A stretch of 8,688 bases of DNA from Burkholderiales bacterium (lineage in GTDB: Bacteria; Pseudomonadota; Gammaproteobacteria; Burkholderiales; Burkholderiaceae_C), in the NCBI GenBank assembly GCA_005793295.1, contig SXSX01000157.1, positions 1-8,688 of the forward strand, in the 5' to 3' direction. The position numbers and the translations under genes are program-made. The notes beneath the pieces are model-generated. The model did no database searches and was not told where the DNA came from. It saw only the letters and a list, made by a program, of their open reading frames with translations. This document shows, in pieces, positions 1 through 6,807 of this stretch. Each line of letters opens with the position of its first letter. The stretch's first letter is position 1.

Positions 1-1465
1 CGGAAAAACGTCGCTACTCGATTACATCCGCCGTGCCAAAGTCGCATCGGCCGAGGCTGGTGGAATTACCCAGCACATTGGCGCCTACCATGTGGAAACC
101 CCACGCGGAATGATTTCATTCTTGGATACTCCTGGACACGAAGCGTTTACCGCCATGCGTGCCCGTGGTGCCAAAGCCACTGACATTGTGATTTTGGTGG
201 TGGCGGCTGACGATGGTGTGATGCCGCAAACCAAAGAAGCGATCAAACACGCGAAAGCCGCTGGTGTTCCGATTGTGGTGGCGATCAACAAAATAGATAA
301 GCCGGACTCCAACCCCGAACGCGTTAAAAACGAATTGGTGGTGGAAGAGGTGGTTCCTGAAGAGTTTGGTGGTGATTCGCCCTTCGTGTCCGTATCCGCC
401 AAAACAGGCCAAGGCATTGACACCTTGTTAGAACAGGTTTTGCTGCAGGCTGAAATTTTGGAACTCAAAGCGCCTATCGATGCCATGGCCAAAGGCTTGG
501 TGATTGAGGCGCGTTTGGACAAAGGGCGTGGCCCAGTGGCTACGGTTTTAGTCCAGTCCGGAACATTGAAGACCGGTGATGTGGTGCTTGCGGGTCAAAC
601 CTTTGGCCGCGTTCGCGCCATGTTGGATGAGAACGGCAAGCCGATCAAAGACGCGGGCCCATCGATCCCAGTAGAGATTCAAGGTTTGACGGAGGTTCCA
701 CAAGCCGGTGACGAGTTCATGGTGCTTTCCGATGAACGCCGTGCCCGTGAAATTGCAACCTACCGTGCTGGTAAGTTTCGCAACACCAAACTGGCCAAAC
801 AACAAGCAGCCAAGCTTGAGAATATGTTTAGCGATCTGTCAACGGGCGACGTCAAAATGCTCCCCATCATCGTTAAAGCCGATGTGCAGGGTTCGCAAGA
901 AGCGTTGGCTGCGTCCCTGCTCAAATTGTCTACTGATGAAGTCAAAGTTCAGATGGTTTACACCGCTGTGGGCGGTATCAGTGAATCCGATATCAACTTG
1001 GCGATAGCGAGTAAAGCGATTGTGATTGGCTTTAACGTACGTGCCGATGCGGGTGCGCGTAAGTTGGCTGAACACAACGGCGTCGATATTCATTACTACA
1101 ACATCATTTATGACGCTGTCGATGAATTGAAAGCTGCGATGTCGGGCATGCTGGCTCCAGAAAAACGCGAAGAAATTATCGGTATGGCCGAAATTCGTAC
1201 GGTGTTTGTCGCATCGAAGATTGGAACCGTTGCGGGTTGTATGGTCACGGGTGGCTTTGTCAACCGTACTGCGCACTTCCGTTTGCTGCGCGAGAACGTT
1301 GTGATTTATACCGGCGAGTTGGATTCCTTGAAACGCATGAAAGACGATGTTCGCGAAGTCAAAGAAGGATTTGAGTGCGGCATCAAGCTTAAAAACTACA
1401 ACGACATAGCCGCAGGCGACCAGTTGGAGTTCTTTGAGATCAAGGAAATTGCCCGCTCGATTTAA
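1..1465 (+). CDS. infB: Translation initiation factor IF-2, C-terminal part (5' end cut by window)
   Basis: IF-2 is the GTPase that places initiator fMet-tRNA on the 30S subunit and promotes 50S joining. The reading frame is open from base 2 (base 1 ends the preceding codon) to a TAA at 1463-1465, giving 487 visible residues. They begin inside the G1 loop with GKTSLLDYIR. The rest of the G domain follows: GGITQHIGAY (switch I, residues 20-29), DTPGHEAF (G3, 42-49), NKID (G4, 96-99) and SAKTG (G5). After it come the EF-Tu-like domain II, the IF2-specific domain 3 and the C-terminal fMet-tRNA-binding barrel ending in FEIKEIARSI. The N-terminal region and the first part of G1 lie upstream, so roughly half of a typical long IF-2 is missing. 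A GTG at 92 is internal, not a start. rbfA follows after 15 nt with no terminator, as in the nusA-infB operon. Identification is very secure. Confidence 0.98.
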   Translation, partial: GKTSLLDYIRRAKVASAEAGGITQHIGAYHVETPRGMISFLDTPGHEAFTAMRARGAKATDIVILVVAADDGVMPQTKEAIKHAKAAGVPIVVAINKIDKPDSNPERVKNELVVEEVVPEEFGGDSPFVSVSAKTGQGIDTLLEQVLLQAEILELKAPIDAMAKGLVIEARLDKGRGPVATVLVQSGTLKTGDVVLAGQTFGRVRAMLDENGKPIKDAGPSIPVEIQGLTEVPQAGDEFMVLSDERRAREIATYRAGKFRNTKLAKQQAAKLENMFSDLSTGDVKMLPIIVKADVQGSQEALAASLLKLSTDEVKVQMVYTAVGGISESDINLAIASKAIVIGFNVRADAGARKLAEHNGVDIHYYNIIYDAVDELKAAMSGMLAPEKREEIIGMAEIRTVFVASKIGTVAGCMVTGGFVNRTAHFRLLRENVVIYTGELDSLKRMKDDVREVKEGFECGIKLKNYNDIAAGDQLEFFEIKEIARSI

Positions 1466-1480
1466 TCGAAGTTCCTTGGT

Positions 1481-1849
1481 ATGCGTAAAAAGTCATCAAC
1501 ACCCAACCGTGGTTTTCGCGTAGCCGATCAGATTCAACGGGATTTGACCGAACTGATCGCTCGCGAGCTCAAAGACCCTCGGGTGGGGATGGTCACGATC
1601 CAATCGGTGGAAGTGACGCCTGACTATGCCCATGCCAAGGTGTATTTCAGCTTGCTGGTGGGTGACCCCGCGCAGTGTGCTGAAGGGCTCAATCAAGCGG
1701 CAGGATTTTTACGCGCAGGTTTGTTCAAGCGTTTGCACATTCATACCGTTCCGACGCTGCATTTTTTGTTCGATCAAACGACTGAGCGTGCTGCTGACAT
1801 GAATGCACTGATCGCTCGAGCCGTTGCCTCTCGCGCACAGGAGGTCTAA
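1481..1849 (+). CDS. rbfA: 30S ribosome-binding factor RbfA
   Basis: RbfA is a small KH-fold protein that binds the immature 30S subunit, helps 16S rRNA 5'-end processing and matters most in the cold. The 122-residue product has the family landmarks: RVADQIQRDL (residues 13-22, first helix), DPRV (32-35), VTPDYAHAKVYFS (45-57, central beta strands), the helix-kink-helix AxG motif as AAG (73-75), and the closing stretch PTLHFLFDQTTERA. The length is normal. The ATG lies 15 nt after the infB stop. The ribosome-binding site is weak (GAAG at 1468-1471), so translation probably depends partly on coupling to infB. The last codons contain the strong Shine-Dalgarno site of truB. Confidence 0.96.
   Translation: MRKKSSTPNRGFRVADQIQRDLTELIARELKDPRVGMVTIQSVEVTPDYAHAKVYFSLLVGDPAQCAEGLNQAAGFLRAGLFKRLHIHTVPTLHFLFDQTTERAADMNALIARAVASRAQEV
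1839..1844 (+). promoter_or_regulatory. Shine-Dalgarno site that fixes the truB start
   Basis: AGGAGG lies inside the last codons of rbfA, 9 nt before the ATG at 1854. This is the strongest ribosome-binding site in the window. It supports the ATG at 1854 over an in-frame TTG at 1824, which lies upstream of the site. It also couples truB translation to the end of rbfA. Confidence 0.85.
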
Positions 1850-1853
1850 ACGT

Positions 1854-2816
1854 ATGAATGCGCCACATGCACGGGTTGCAAGGCGCCCTGTGCATGGGGT
1901 GCTTTTGCTTGACAAGCCTTTGGGTTTATCCAGTAACCAAGCTTTACAAAAAGCGAAGTGGCTTTTTCGTGCTGAAAAAGCAGGGCACACCGGAACGTTG
2001 GACCCCTTAGCGACAGGCGTTTTGCCTCTTTGTTTTGGGGCAGCCACGAAATTCAGCCAAATGCATTTGGATGCGAACAAGGTGTATGAAGCGGTTTTAC
2101 ACCTTGGCGTCAAGACAACAACAGCGGATGCGGAAGGCGAGGTGATTGCAACCCGGCCTGTCCATGTCAGCAAAGAAGATATTGATCGAGTGGTGAAGCA
2201 ATTCACCGGGTCCATCAGCCAAGTGCCACCGATGCATAGTGCCTTGAAGAAAGATGGCAAAGCGTTGTATGAATATGCCAGAGCTGGAATAGAGGTTGAA
2301 CGCCAAGCGCGTGAGGTGACGATTTTTGAGTTGAAAGTTGTAGAGGGGCCCACGATGGAAGCTCCTCATTTGCTAAAGATAGAAGTGGGTTGCAGCAAAG
2401 GAACGTATATCCGCACCCTGGGTGAAGACATGGGTGAGGCTTTGGGTTGTGGGGCCCATCTGAGCTTTTTGCGTCGGATTCGTACCGGGGGCTTTGCCCA
2501 AGACCAATGCATCTCGTTTGAAGCGCTTGAAGCGATGGACGATGACGGTCGCATGAAGGAATTGTTAGCAGTGGACTCCTTGCTTGAAGGTCACATCGCG
2601 GTAACGCTAGACAGTGACAATGCGGCGAAGTTTTTGAGTGGAGTTCGTAGGCGGGGCGCGTGGGCGGATGCCCACAGTGTGGCCGTGTATGCAGACCAAC
2701 CACCCGCTTTGTTAGGAACAGCCCATGTGCTTTCTGGGGAGCTTATCCCTGGGCGGCTTTTGAGCCCGATAGATATCCGTGAGGTGCAGGCCCAACAGGG
2801 CGTGCCCAGCCATTAA
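1854..2816 (+). CDS. truB: tRNA pseudouridine(55) synthase TruB
   Basis: TruB isomerises U55 in the T-loop of tRNAs to pseudouridine and also acts as a tRNA chaperone. The 320-residue product matches the usual bacterial length. Near the N-terminus are GVLLLDKPLGLSSN (residues 15-28) and the catalytic motif GHTGTLDPLATG (44-55), where Asp50 corresponds to the nucleophile (Asp48 in E. coli). YEAVLHLGVKTTTADAEGE follows, then QVPPMHSALKKDGKALYEYAR, and the C-terminal core motif GCSKGTYIRTLGEDMG. The tail (about residues 250-320) is the small TruB C-terminal, PUA-like region. The start is set by AGGAGG 9 nt upstream, and the gap from the rbfA stop is only 4 nt, so the two are translationally linked. 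Nothing looks broken. Confidence 0.97.
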   Translation: MNAPHARVARRPVHGVLLLDKPLGLSSNQALQKAKWLFRAEKAGHTGTLDPLATGVLPLCFGAATKFSQMHLDANKVYEAVLHLGVKTTTADAEGEVIATRPVHVSKEDIDRVVKQFTGSISQVPPMHSALKKDGKALYEYARAGIEVERQAREVTIFELKVVEGPTMEAPHLLKIEVGCSKGTYIRTLGEDMGEALGCGAHLSFLRRIRTGGFAQDQCISFEALEAMDDDGRMKELLAVDSLLEGHIAVTLDSDNAAKFLSGVRRRGAWADAHSVAVYADQPPALLGTAHVLSGELIPGRLLSPIDIREVQAQQGVPSH

Positions 2817-2858
2817 AAGACCGTGACTTGAAATTTGAATTTAGATAGAAAGTGAACC

Positions 2859-4682
2859 ATGACAAGTAAGCAAATCAGAAACATTGCGATCATCGCCCAC
2901 GTTGACCATGGGAAAACCACCATGGTTGATCAACTTTTACGTCAGTCCGGCACCTTTGCCGAACACGAAAAAGTGGTTGATACCGTCATGGACAACAACG
3001 CGATTGAAAAAGAACGTGGCATCACGATCTTGGCTAAAAATTGTGCGGTAACTTGGGAAGGTACCCACATCAATATCGTAGATACCCCAGGACACGCGGA
3101 CTTCGGCGGTGAAGTCGAGCGTGCTCTGTCGATGGTCGACGGCGTGGTGTTGCTGATTGATGCCCAAGAAGGCCCGATGCCACAAACCCGCTTTGTGACG
3201 AAGAAAGCCTTGGCTTTGGGTTTGAAGCCGATTTTGGTTGTTAATAAAGTAGATAAGCCAGGTGCGCGTCCTGACTTTGTTGTCAACGCTGCGTTTGATT
3301 TGTTTGACAAACTCGGCGCGACCGATGAGCAACTCGATTTCCCTGTGGTGTACGCCTCTGGTATCAACGGTTGGTCTTCCATGGTTGAAGGCGCTCCCGG
3401 TGAGCAGTGGGGTCCTGACATGTCGGCTTTGTTTAATACCATTTTGGATCATGTCCCATCCCAAAAAGGGGATCCTGCTGCGCCCTTGCAACTCCAAATT
3501 TCCGCCCTCGACTTCTCAACCTTTGTGGGTCGCATCGGCGTCGGTCGAATCAGTCAGGGAACGATCAAGCCAATGATGGATGTGGTTGTGATGGAAGGAC
3601 CCGATGGTAAGGCCGTCAAAGGCCGTATCAATCAGGTTTTGACATTCCAAGGCTTAGAGCGCGTTCAGGCAACCGAAGCCGGTCCTGGCGAAATCGTGTT
3701 GATTAATGGTATTTCCGAAATTGGTATTGGAGTCACGATTACTGACCCCACCAAACCAGCACCTTTACCCATGCTCAAGGTAGATGAGCCGACATTGACC
3801 ATGAATTTCTGCGTCAATACCAGCCCCTTGGCCGGACGCGATGGCAAGTACGTCACCAGCCGTCAAATATGGGACCGCCTGCAAAAAGAGTTGCAACACA
3901 ATGTGGCCTTGCGCGTTAAAGAAACAGATGAAGAGGGTATTTTTGAAGTAATGGGCCGGGGTGAGTTGCACCTTACGATCTTGCTTGAAAACATGCGCCG
4001 TGAAGGCTACGAATTAGCGGTTTCAAAACCACGCGTGGTGTTCCGTGACGTCAACGGTGAAAAGCACGAGCCTATTGAGCTGGTGACTGCGGATATTGAA
4101 GAGCAACACCAAGGCGGTGTTATGCAGGCTTTGGGCGAGCGCAAAGGCGAACTCGTGAATATGGAACCCGATGGACGGGGCCGTGTTCGCTTGGAATACC
4201 GAATTCCTGCGCGTGGACTGATTGGTTTTACCAATGAATTCTTAAACTTGACCCGAGGTTCTGGCCTGATCTCCAATATCTTTGACAGCTATGAAGCGCA
4301 CAAAGGCGATATCGGCGGCCGTAAAAATGGCGTGTTGATCTCCATGGACGCCGGTGAAATTTTCACGTACGCGTTAGGCAAGCTCGATGACCGTGGTCGC
4401 ATGTTTGTCAAAGCCAATGATCCGGTGTATGAGGGCATGATCGTCGGTATCCATAGCCGTGATAACGATTTGGTGGTGAACGCCACCCGCACCAAGCAGC
4501 TGACCAACTTTCGTGTCAGCGGCAAAGAAGACGCGATCAAAATCACCCCGCCTATCGACTGCACTTTGGAATACGGCGTGGAGTTTATTGAGGACGATGA
4601 GTTGGTTGAAATTACACCCAAATCTATCCGTTTGCGTAAGCGTCACCTGACCGAAGGCGAACGTAAACGCGCAGGCCGTTAA
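2859..4682 (+). CDS. typA: Ribosome-associated GTPase TypA/BipA
   Basis: BipA/TypA is an EF-G-like translational GTPase that binds the 70S A-site region. It is linked to 50S assembly, cold growth and stress responses. The 607 residues equal the usual family length. Visible G motifs are AHVDHGKT (13-20), ERGITI (52-57), DTPGH (75-79) and NKVD (129-132). An EF-Tu-like domain II follows, then the EF-G III/V-like domains (MGRGELHLTILLENMRREGYE, later PARGLIGFTNEFL). The BipA-specific C-terminal domain ends with ELVEITPKSIRLRKRHL. That C-terminus distinguishes it from LepA and EF-G. It starts 42 nt after truB; a modest GAAAG (2848-2852) is the only ribosome-binding candidate. No clear promoter or terminator is seen in the gap, so it probably belongs to the infB-rbfA-truB transcript, an order I recall from Burkholderiales. 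Confidence 0.97.
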   Translation: MTSKQIRNIAIIAHVDHGKTTMVDQLLRQSGTFAEHEKVVDTVMDNNAIEKERGITILAKNCAVTWEGTHINIVDTPGHADFGGEVERALSMVDGVVLLIDAQEGPMPQTRFVTKKALALGLKPILVVNKVDKPGARPDFVVNAAFDLFDKLGATDEQLDFPVVYASGINGWSSMVEGAPGEQWGPDMSALFNTILDHVPSQKGDPAAPLQLQISALDFSTFVGRIGVGRISQGTIKPMMDVVVMEGPDGKAVKGRINQVLTFQGLERVQATEAGPGEIVLINGISEIGIGVTITDPTKPAPLPMLKVDEPTLTMNFCVNTSPLAGRDGKYVTSRQIWDRLQKELQHNVALRVKETDEEGIFEVMGRGELHLTILLENMRREGYELAVSKPRVVFRDVNGEKHEPIELVTADIEEQHQGGVMQALGERKGELVNMEPDGRGRVRLEYRIPARGLIGFTNEFLNLTRGSGLISNIFDSYEAHKGDIGGRKNGVLISMDAGEIFTYALGKLDDRGRMFVKANDPVYEGMIVGIHSRDNDLVVNATRTKQLTNFRVSGKEDAIKITPPIDCTLEYGVEFIEDDELVEITPKSIRLRKRHLTEGERKRAGR

Positions 4683-4700
4683 GCCATTCGCAGACTGCAC

Positions 4701-5792
4701 ATGTCTGAGTTTTTGATCACAGAAGTCAAAGGGTCCGTGGGTTTAATCACCCTGAATCGCCCCAAGGCGCTTAACGCTTTGAGTTTAGACATGGTGCGCG
4801 GCCTCACCCAGGTGCTTTTGCAATGGAAGGATGACCCCCAGGTTCACGCTGTTGCAATTCGGGGCAGTGACAAAACCGGTTTATTCGGCGGCTTTTGTGC
4901 TGGCGGCGATATCCGGTTTTTTCACCAAGCTGCGCTTTCAGGGAACCCTGCGTTAGAAGACTTCTTCACGGAAGAATACCGCCTCAACCATCTGATTCAC
5001 GGCTACCCCAAGCCCTACATTGCGTTCTTAGACGGCATCGTGATGGGCGGTGGAATGGGGATCAGCCAAGGCTCGCGCTACCGGATGGTCACGGCAAAAA
5101 CCAAAATGGCCATGCCGGAGACGCACATCGGTTTGTTCCCCGATGTAGGCGGCGGTTATTTTTTAAGTCGCTGCCCGGGTCACAGCGGAGAATGGTTGGG
5201 CCTGACAGGTCAAACGTTGGGCGCGACTGAGGCTATTGCGCTCGGCTTGGCAGATTACTGTTTAGATTCGACACGGCTTCATGACGCATGGGATGCTTTG
5301 TCATTCGACTCTGCAAGCCAAGCCGATTCTAGTCATTGGCTCAAAAAGTTTGCGATCACGCCTCCAGCTGCGCCAGAGCTAGACCTCACGCGAATCAATC
5401 ATTTCTTTGGTTTACCAAGCGCTCAAGCCATTGTTCACGCGCTTGAAGCCGACAGCAGCGAATGGGCGCAAAAAACCGCTTCCACCTTGCGCCATCGCTC
5501 ACCCATGATGTTAGAAGTGGTTTTGCAGCAGATTCGCCGCGCCCGCACGATGACATTGGCAGAGGATTTGCGCATGGAGCGTGACATGGTTCGCCATTGT
5601 TTTTATACCGCCCATTTAAACCGCAGCGGTACCACCAGCGAAACGGTAGAGGGTATCCGCGCGTTGGCGGTTGACAAAGACCACAGCCCGCGCTGGAACC
5701 CGCAGCGCATTGAAGACGTCACCTCCGACATGGTGGCTCCGTTTTTCGAAAGTCCTTGGCCGGCCCACGCACACCCCCTCAGGGATCTTTAA
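4701..5792 (+). CDS. Enoyl-CoA hydratase/isomerase family protein, 3-hydroxyisobutyryl-CoA hydrolase type
   Basis: This is a crotonase-fold enzyme whose sequence fits the 3-hydroxyisobutyryl-CoA hydrolase (HIBCH) branch. That branch hydrolyses the CoA thioester in valine breakdown. The length of 363 residues exceeds the roughly 260 of ordinary enoyl-CoA hydratases and fits HIBCH. Motifs in order: GLITLNRPKALNALS (14-28), FCAGGDIR (65-72, CoA/oxyanion region), EEYRLNHLI (91-99), KPYIAFLDGIVMGGGMGIS (104-122), and PETHIGLFPDVGGGYFLSR (139-157). Glu140 and Asp148 are eight apart, as are the catalytic Glu/Asp of HIBCH. The C-terminal extension (MTLAEDLRMERDMVRHC, then a VDKDHSPRWNP-like stretch) is also HIBCH-like. 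The start lies 18 nt after the typA stop without a clear Shine-Dalgarno site. No valine-pathway gene is nearby, so the true substrate is uncertain; short-chain hydratase activity is the alternative. Confidence 0.88.
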   Translation: MSEFLITEVKGSVGLITLNRPKALNALSLDMVRGLTQVLLQWKDDPQVHAVAIRGSDKTGLFGGFCAGGDIRFFHQAALSGNPALEDFFTEEYRLNHLIHGYPKPYIAFLDGIVMGGGMGISQGSRYRMVTAKTKMAMPETHIGLFPDVGGGYFLSRCPGHSGEWLGLTGQTLGATEAIALGLADYCLDSTRLHDAWDALSFDSASQADSSHWLKKFAITPPAAPELDLTRINHFFGLPSAQAIVHALEADSSEWAQKTASTLRHRSPMMLEVVLQQIRRARTMTLAEDLRMERDMVRHCFYTAHLNRSGTTSETVEGIRALAVDKDHSPRWNPQRIEDVTSDMVAPFFESPWPAHAHPLRDL

Positions 5793-5811
5793 TAAAAGGG
5801 AAGGGCGCCGC

Positions 5812-6285
5812 TTAACGGTGGTGGGTTTTCATGGCCCGCTCTACCTCACGCTTGCCTTCGCGGTCTTTGATGGTGTCGCGTTTGTCGTGTTCCGCTTTTC
5901 CTTTGGCTAAAGCGATCTCGCACTTGATTTTCCCCGCCTTCCAATGCAGGTTAATCGGAACCAGCGTGTAGCCTTTTTGTTCCACCTTGCCAATGAGCCG
6001 CTCAATTTCAGCTTTGTGCATGAGCAACTTTTTAGTGCGAACTTTGTCAGGGCTGATATGGCTTGAAGCGGTGTTGAGGGGGCTGATTTGCAAACCGATC
6101 AAAAACAACTCTTTGTTTCTTATCACCACGTAGCCGTCGGTGAGCTGCACTTTGCCTTCGCGCAGAGACTTAACCTCCCAGCCTTCCAGCACCAATCCCG
6201 CCTCAAAGCGCTCTTCAAAAAAATAGTTGTAGGCTGCTTTTTTATTGTCAGCAATACGAGACGCGGTTTCGGGTTTTTTAGCCAT
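5812..6285 (-). CDS. smpB: SsrA (tmRNA)-binding protein SmpB
   Basis: SmpB carries tmRNA to ribosomes stalled on broken mRNA and starts trans-translation. The 157-residue protein shows the OB-fold core: NKKAAYNYFFEERFEAGLVL (14-33), GWEVKSLREGKVQL (35-48), the SHISPDKVRTKKLLMHKAEI stretch and GYTLVPINLHW (105-115). The basic decoding-centre tail is also present, with HDKRDTIKDRE (133-143). His133 corresponds by alignment to E. coli His136. Gly144 sits where E. coli has Trp in DIKEREW. The ATG (6283-6285, read on the minus strand) fits the family N-terminus, yet the preceding bases are pyrimidine-rich with no Shine-Dalgarno sequence. It converges on the hydrolase gene with a 19 nt gap and is divergent from ratA. 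The ssrA gene is not in the window. Confidence 0.97.
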   Translation of the reverse strand: MAKKPETASRIADNKKAAYNYFFEERFEAGLVLEGWEVKSLREGKVQLTDGYVVIRNKELFLIGLQISPLNTASSHISPDKVRTKKLLMHKAEIERLIGKVEQKGYTLVPINLHWKAGKIKCEIALAKGKAEHDKRDTIKDREGKREVERAMKTHHR

Positions 6286-6296
6286 GAAAAAAGATG

Positions 6297-6350
6297 GGGC
6301 GAGAAGAAAAATTGAAAGTCAACCAAAGCAGCATGACTACAATCTCGCCC
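6297..6350. repeat. 8-bp inverted repeat in the smpB/ratA divergent spacer
   Basis: GGGCGAGA at 6297-6304 is the exact reverse complement of TCTCGCCC at 6343-6350, with 38 bp between the arms. The right arm overlaps the last base of the proposed ratA -10 box; the left arm lies just upstream of the smpB start. The position is suitable for an operator serving both divergent genes. An 8-bp match in a 78-bp spacer can also arise by chance, so the role is only a suggestion. Confidence 0.4.
6312..6343 (+). promoter_or_regulatory. Candidate ratA promoter in the smpB/ratA spacer
   Basis: TACAAT at 6338-6343 is a good sigma70-type -10 box. The best upstream -35 match is TTGAAA at 6312-6317, but the 20-nt spacer is longer than the preferred 17. 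If transcription starts about 7 nt after the -10 box, the leader would be only about 14 nt and would contain no Shine-Dalgarno site. The 78-bp spacer 6286-6363 must also hold a smpB promoter; on the minus strand TTGTAG (6337-6342) and TTCAAT (6311-6316) are weak matches that overlap the ratA boxes. Confidence 0.45.
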
Positions 6351-6363
6351 AGACCCCCATTCT

Positions 6364-6807
6364 ATGAAAACCGTTCACAAGTCCGTTCTTATTTGGTACT
6401 CGCCGCAAGAAATGTACGATTTGGTGACTGATGTCGCACAGTACCCCGCATTCTTGCCTTGGTGTGACCGTGCAAACGTTCTAACCCACGACGCACAAGG
6501 CATGACCGCGGAGATCGGAATCGCTTTTAGTGGTATTCACCAAACCTTTACTACCCAAAACACGCACACCCCCCCCCGCTGTGTGGCAATGAAACTGGTC
6601 AAAGGGCCTTTTTCACAATTGGATGGCCAGTGGAATTTTTCAGAGGTAGGTGATGGCAGCCAACGCGCCTGCAAAGTGGAGTTGTCTTTGCAATACGGCT
6701 TTGACAGCCTCACGCTGGGAAAACTTATTGGCCCCGTGTTTGACAAAATCGCTTCCTCCATGGTGGAGGCTTTTGTCAAACGCGCCCAACAAGTCTATGG
6801 CGAATAA
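6364..6807 (+). CDS. ratA: RatA family protein (Coq10/START fold, ribosome association toxin homologue)
   Basis: RatA of E. coli has been reported to bind the 50S subunit and block its association with the 30S. The fold is the lipid-pocket START/Coq10 type, and the true role in this lineage is unsettled. The 147 residues match the family along their length: MKTVHKSVLIWYSPQEMYDL (1-20), VTDVAQYPAFLPWCDRANVL (21-40), MTAEIGIAFSGIHQTFTT (47-64), KLVKGPFSQLDGQWNF (77-92), and a C-terminal helix with MVEAFVKRAQQVYGE. smpB is divergent on one side and ratB overlaps on the other, the arrangement expected for this pair in beta- and gammaproteobacteria. The ATG at 6364 has no Shine-Dalgarno site, and no alternative start is seen nearby. 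A run of nine C lies in codons 69-72. The neighbourhood and conservation suggest a housekeeping gene rather than a plasmid-style toxin. Confidence 0.93.
   Translation: MKTVHKSVLIWYSPQEMYDLVTDVAQYPAFLPWCDRANVLTHDAQGMTAEIGIAFSGIHQTFTTQNTHTPPRCVAMKLVKGPFSQLDGQWNFSEVGDGSQRACKVELSLQYGFDSLTLGKLIGPVFDKIASSMVEAFVKRAQQVYGE
6569..6577 (+). repeat. Run of nine C inside ratA
   Basis: Nine consecutive C residues span codons 69-72 of ratA (Thr-Pro-Pro-Arg). It is the longest homopolymer run I noticed in the window. Loss of one C would bring a TGA into frame at 6590; gain of one would lead to a TGA at 6651. Either change removes about a third to a half of RatA. Confidence 0.9.

Noticed and set aside
1824..1853. 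Upstream TTG start for truB adding ten residues
   Set aside because: The AGGAGG site at 1839-1844 lies after this TTG and at the right distance from the ATG at 1854. The added residues would also overlap the rbfA end and are not family-like.
1709..2353. Minus-strand frame of 214 codons opposite rbfA/truB
   Set aside because: It is a shadow of truB codon bias, Ser- and Thr-rich with no domain motif, and it is contradicted by the intact TruB on the other strand.
2817..2858. Possible promoter between truB and typA (TTGAAA at 2829)
   Set aside because: A -10 box at normal spacing would fall in the ribosome-binding region or the start codon, and no TATAAT-like sequence is there.
2937..3497. Minus-strand frame of 186 codons opposite typA
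   Set aside because: It lies entirely within the GTPase domain of typA, shows no motif of its own and is a frame shadow.
5758..5765. GGCCGGCC palindrome near the end of the hydrolase gene, considered as a terminator stem
   Set aside because: It encodes part of the C-terminal WPAHA stretch, has no loop and is not followed by a T run on either strand.
6650..6796. GTG-initiated N-terminal extension of ratB inside ratA
   Set aside because: The extension overlaps conserved ratA coding sequence, has no ribosome-binding site and does not resemble the RnfH family. The ATG at 6797 gives the normal length.
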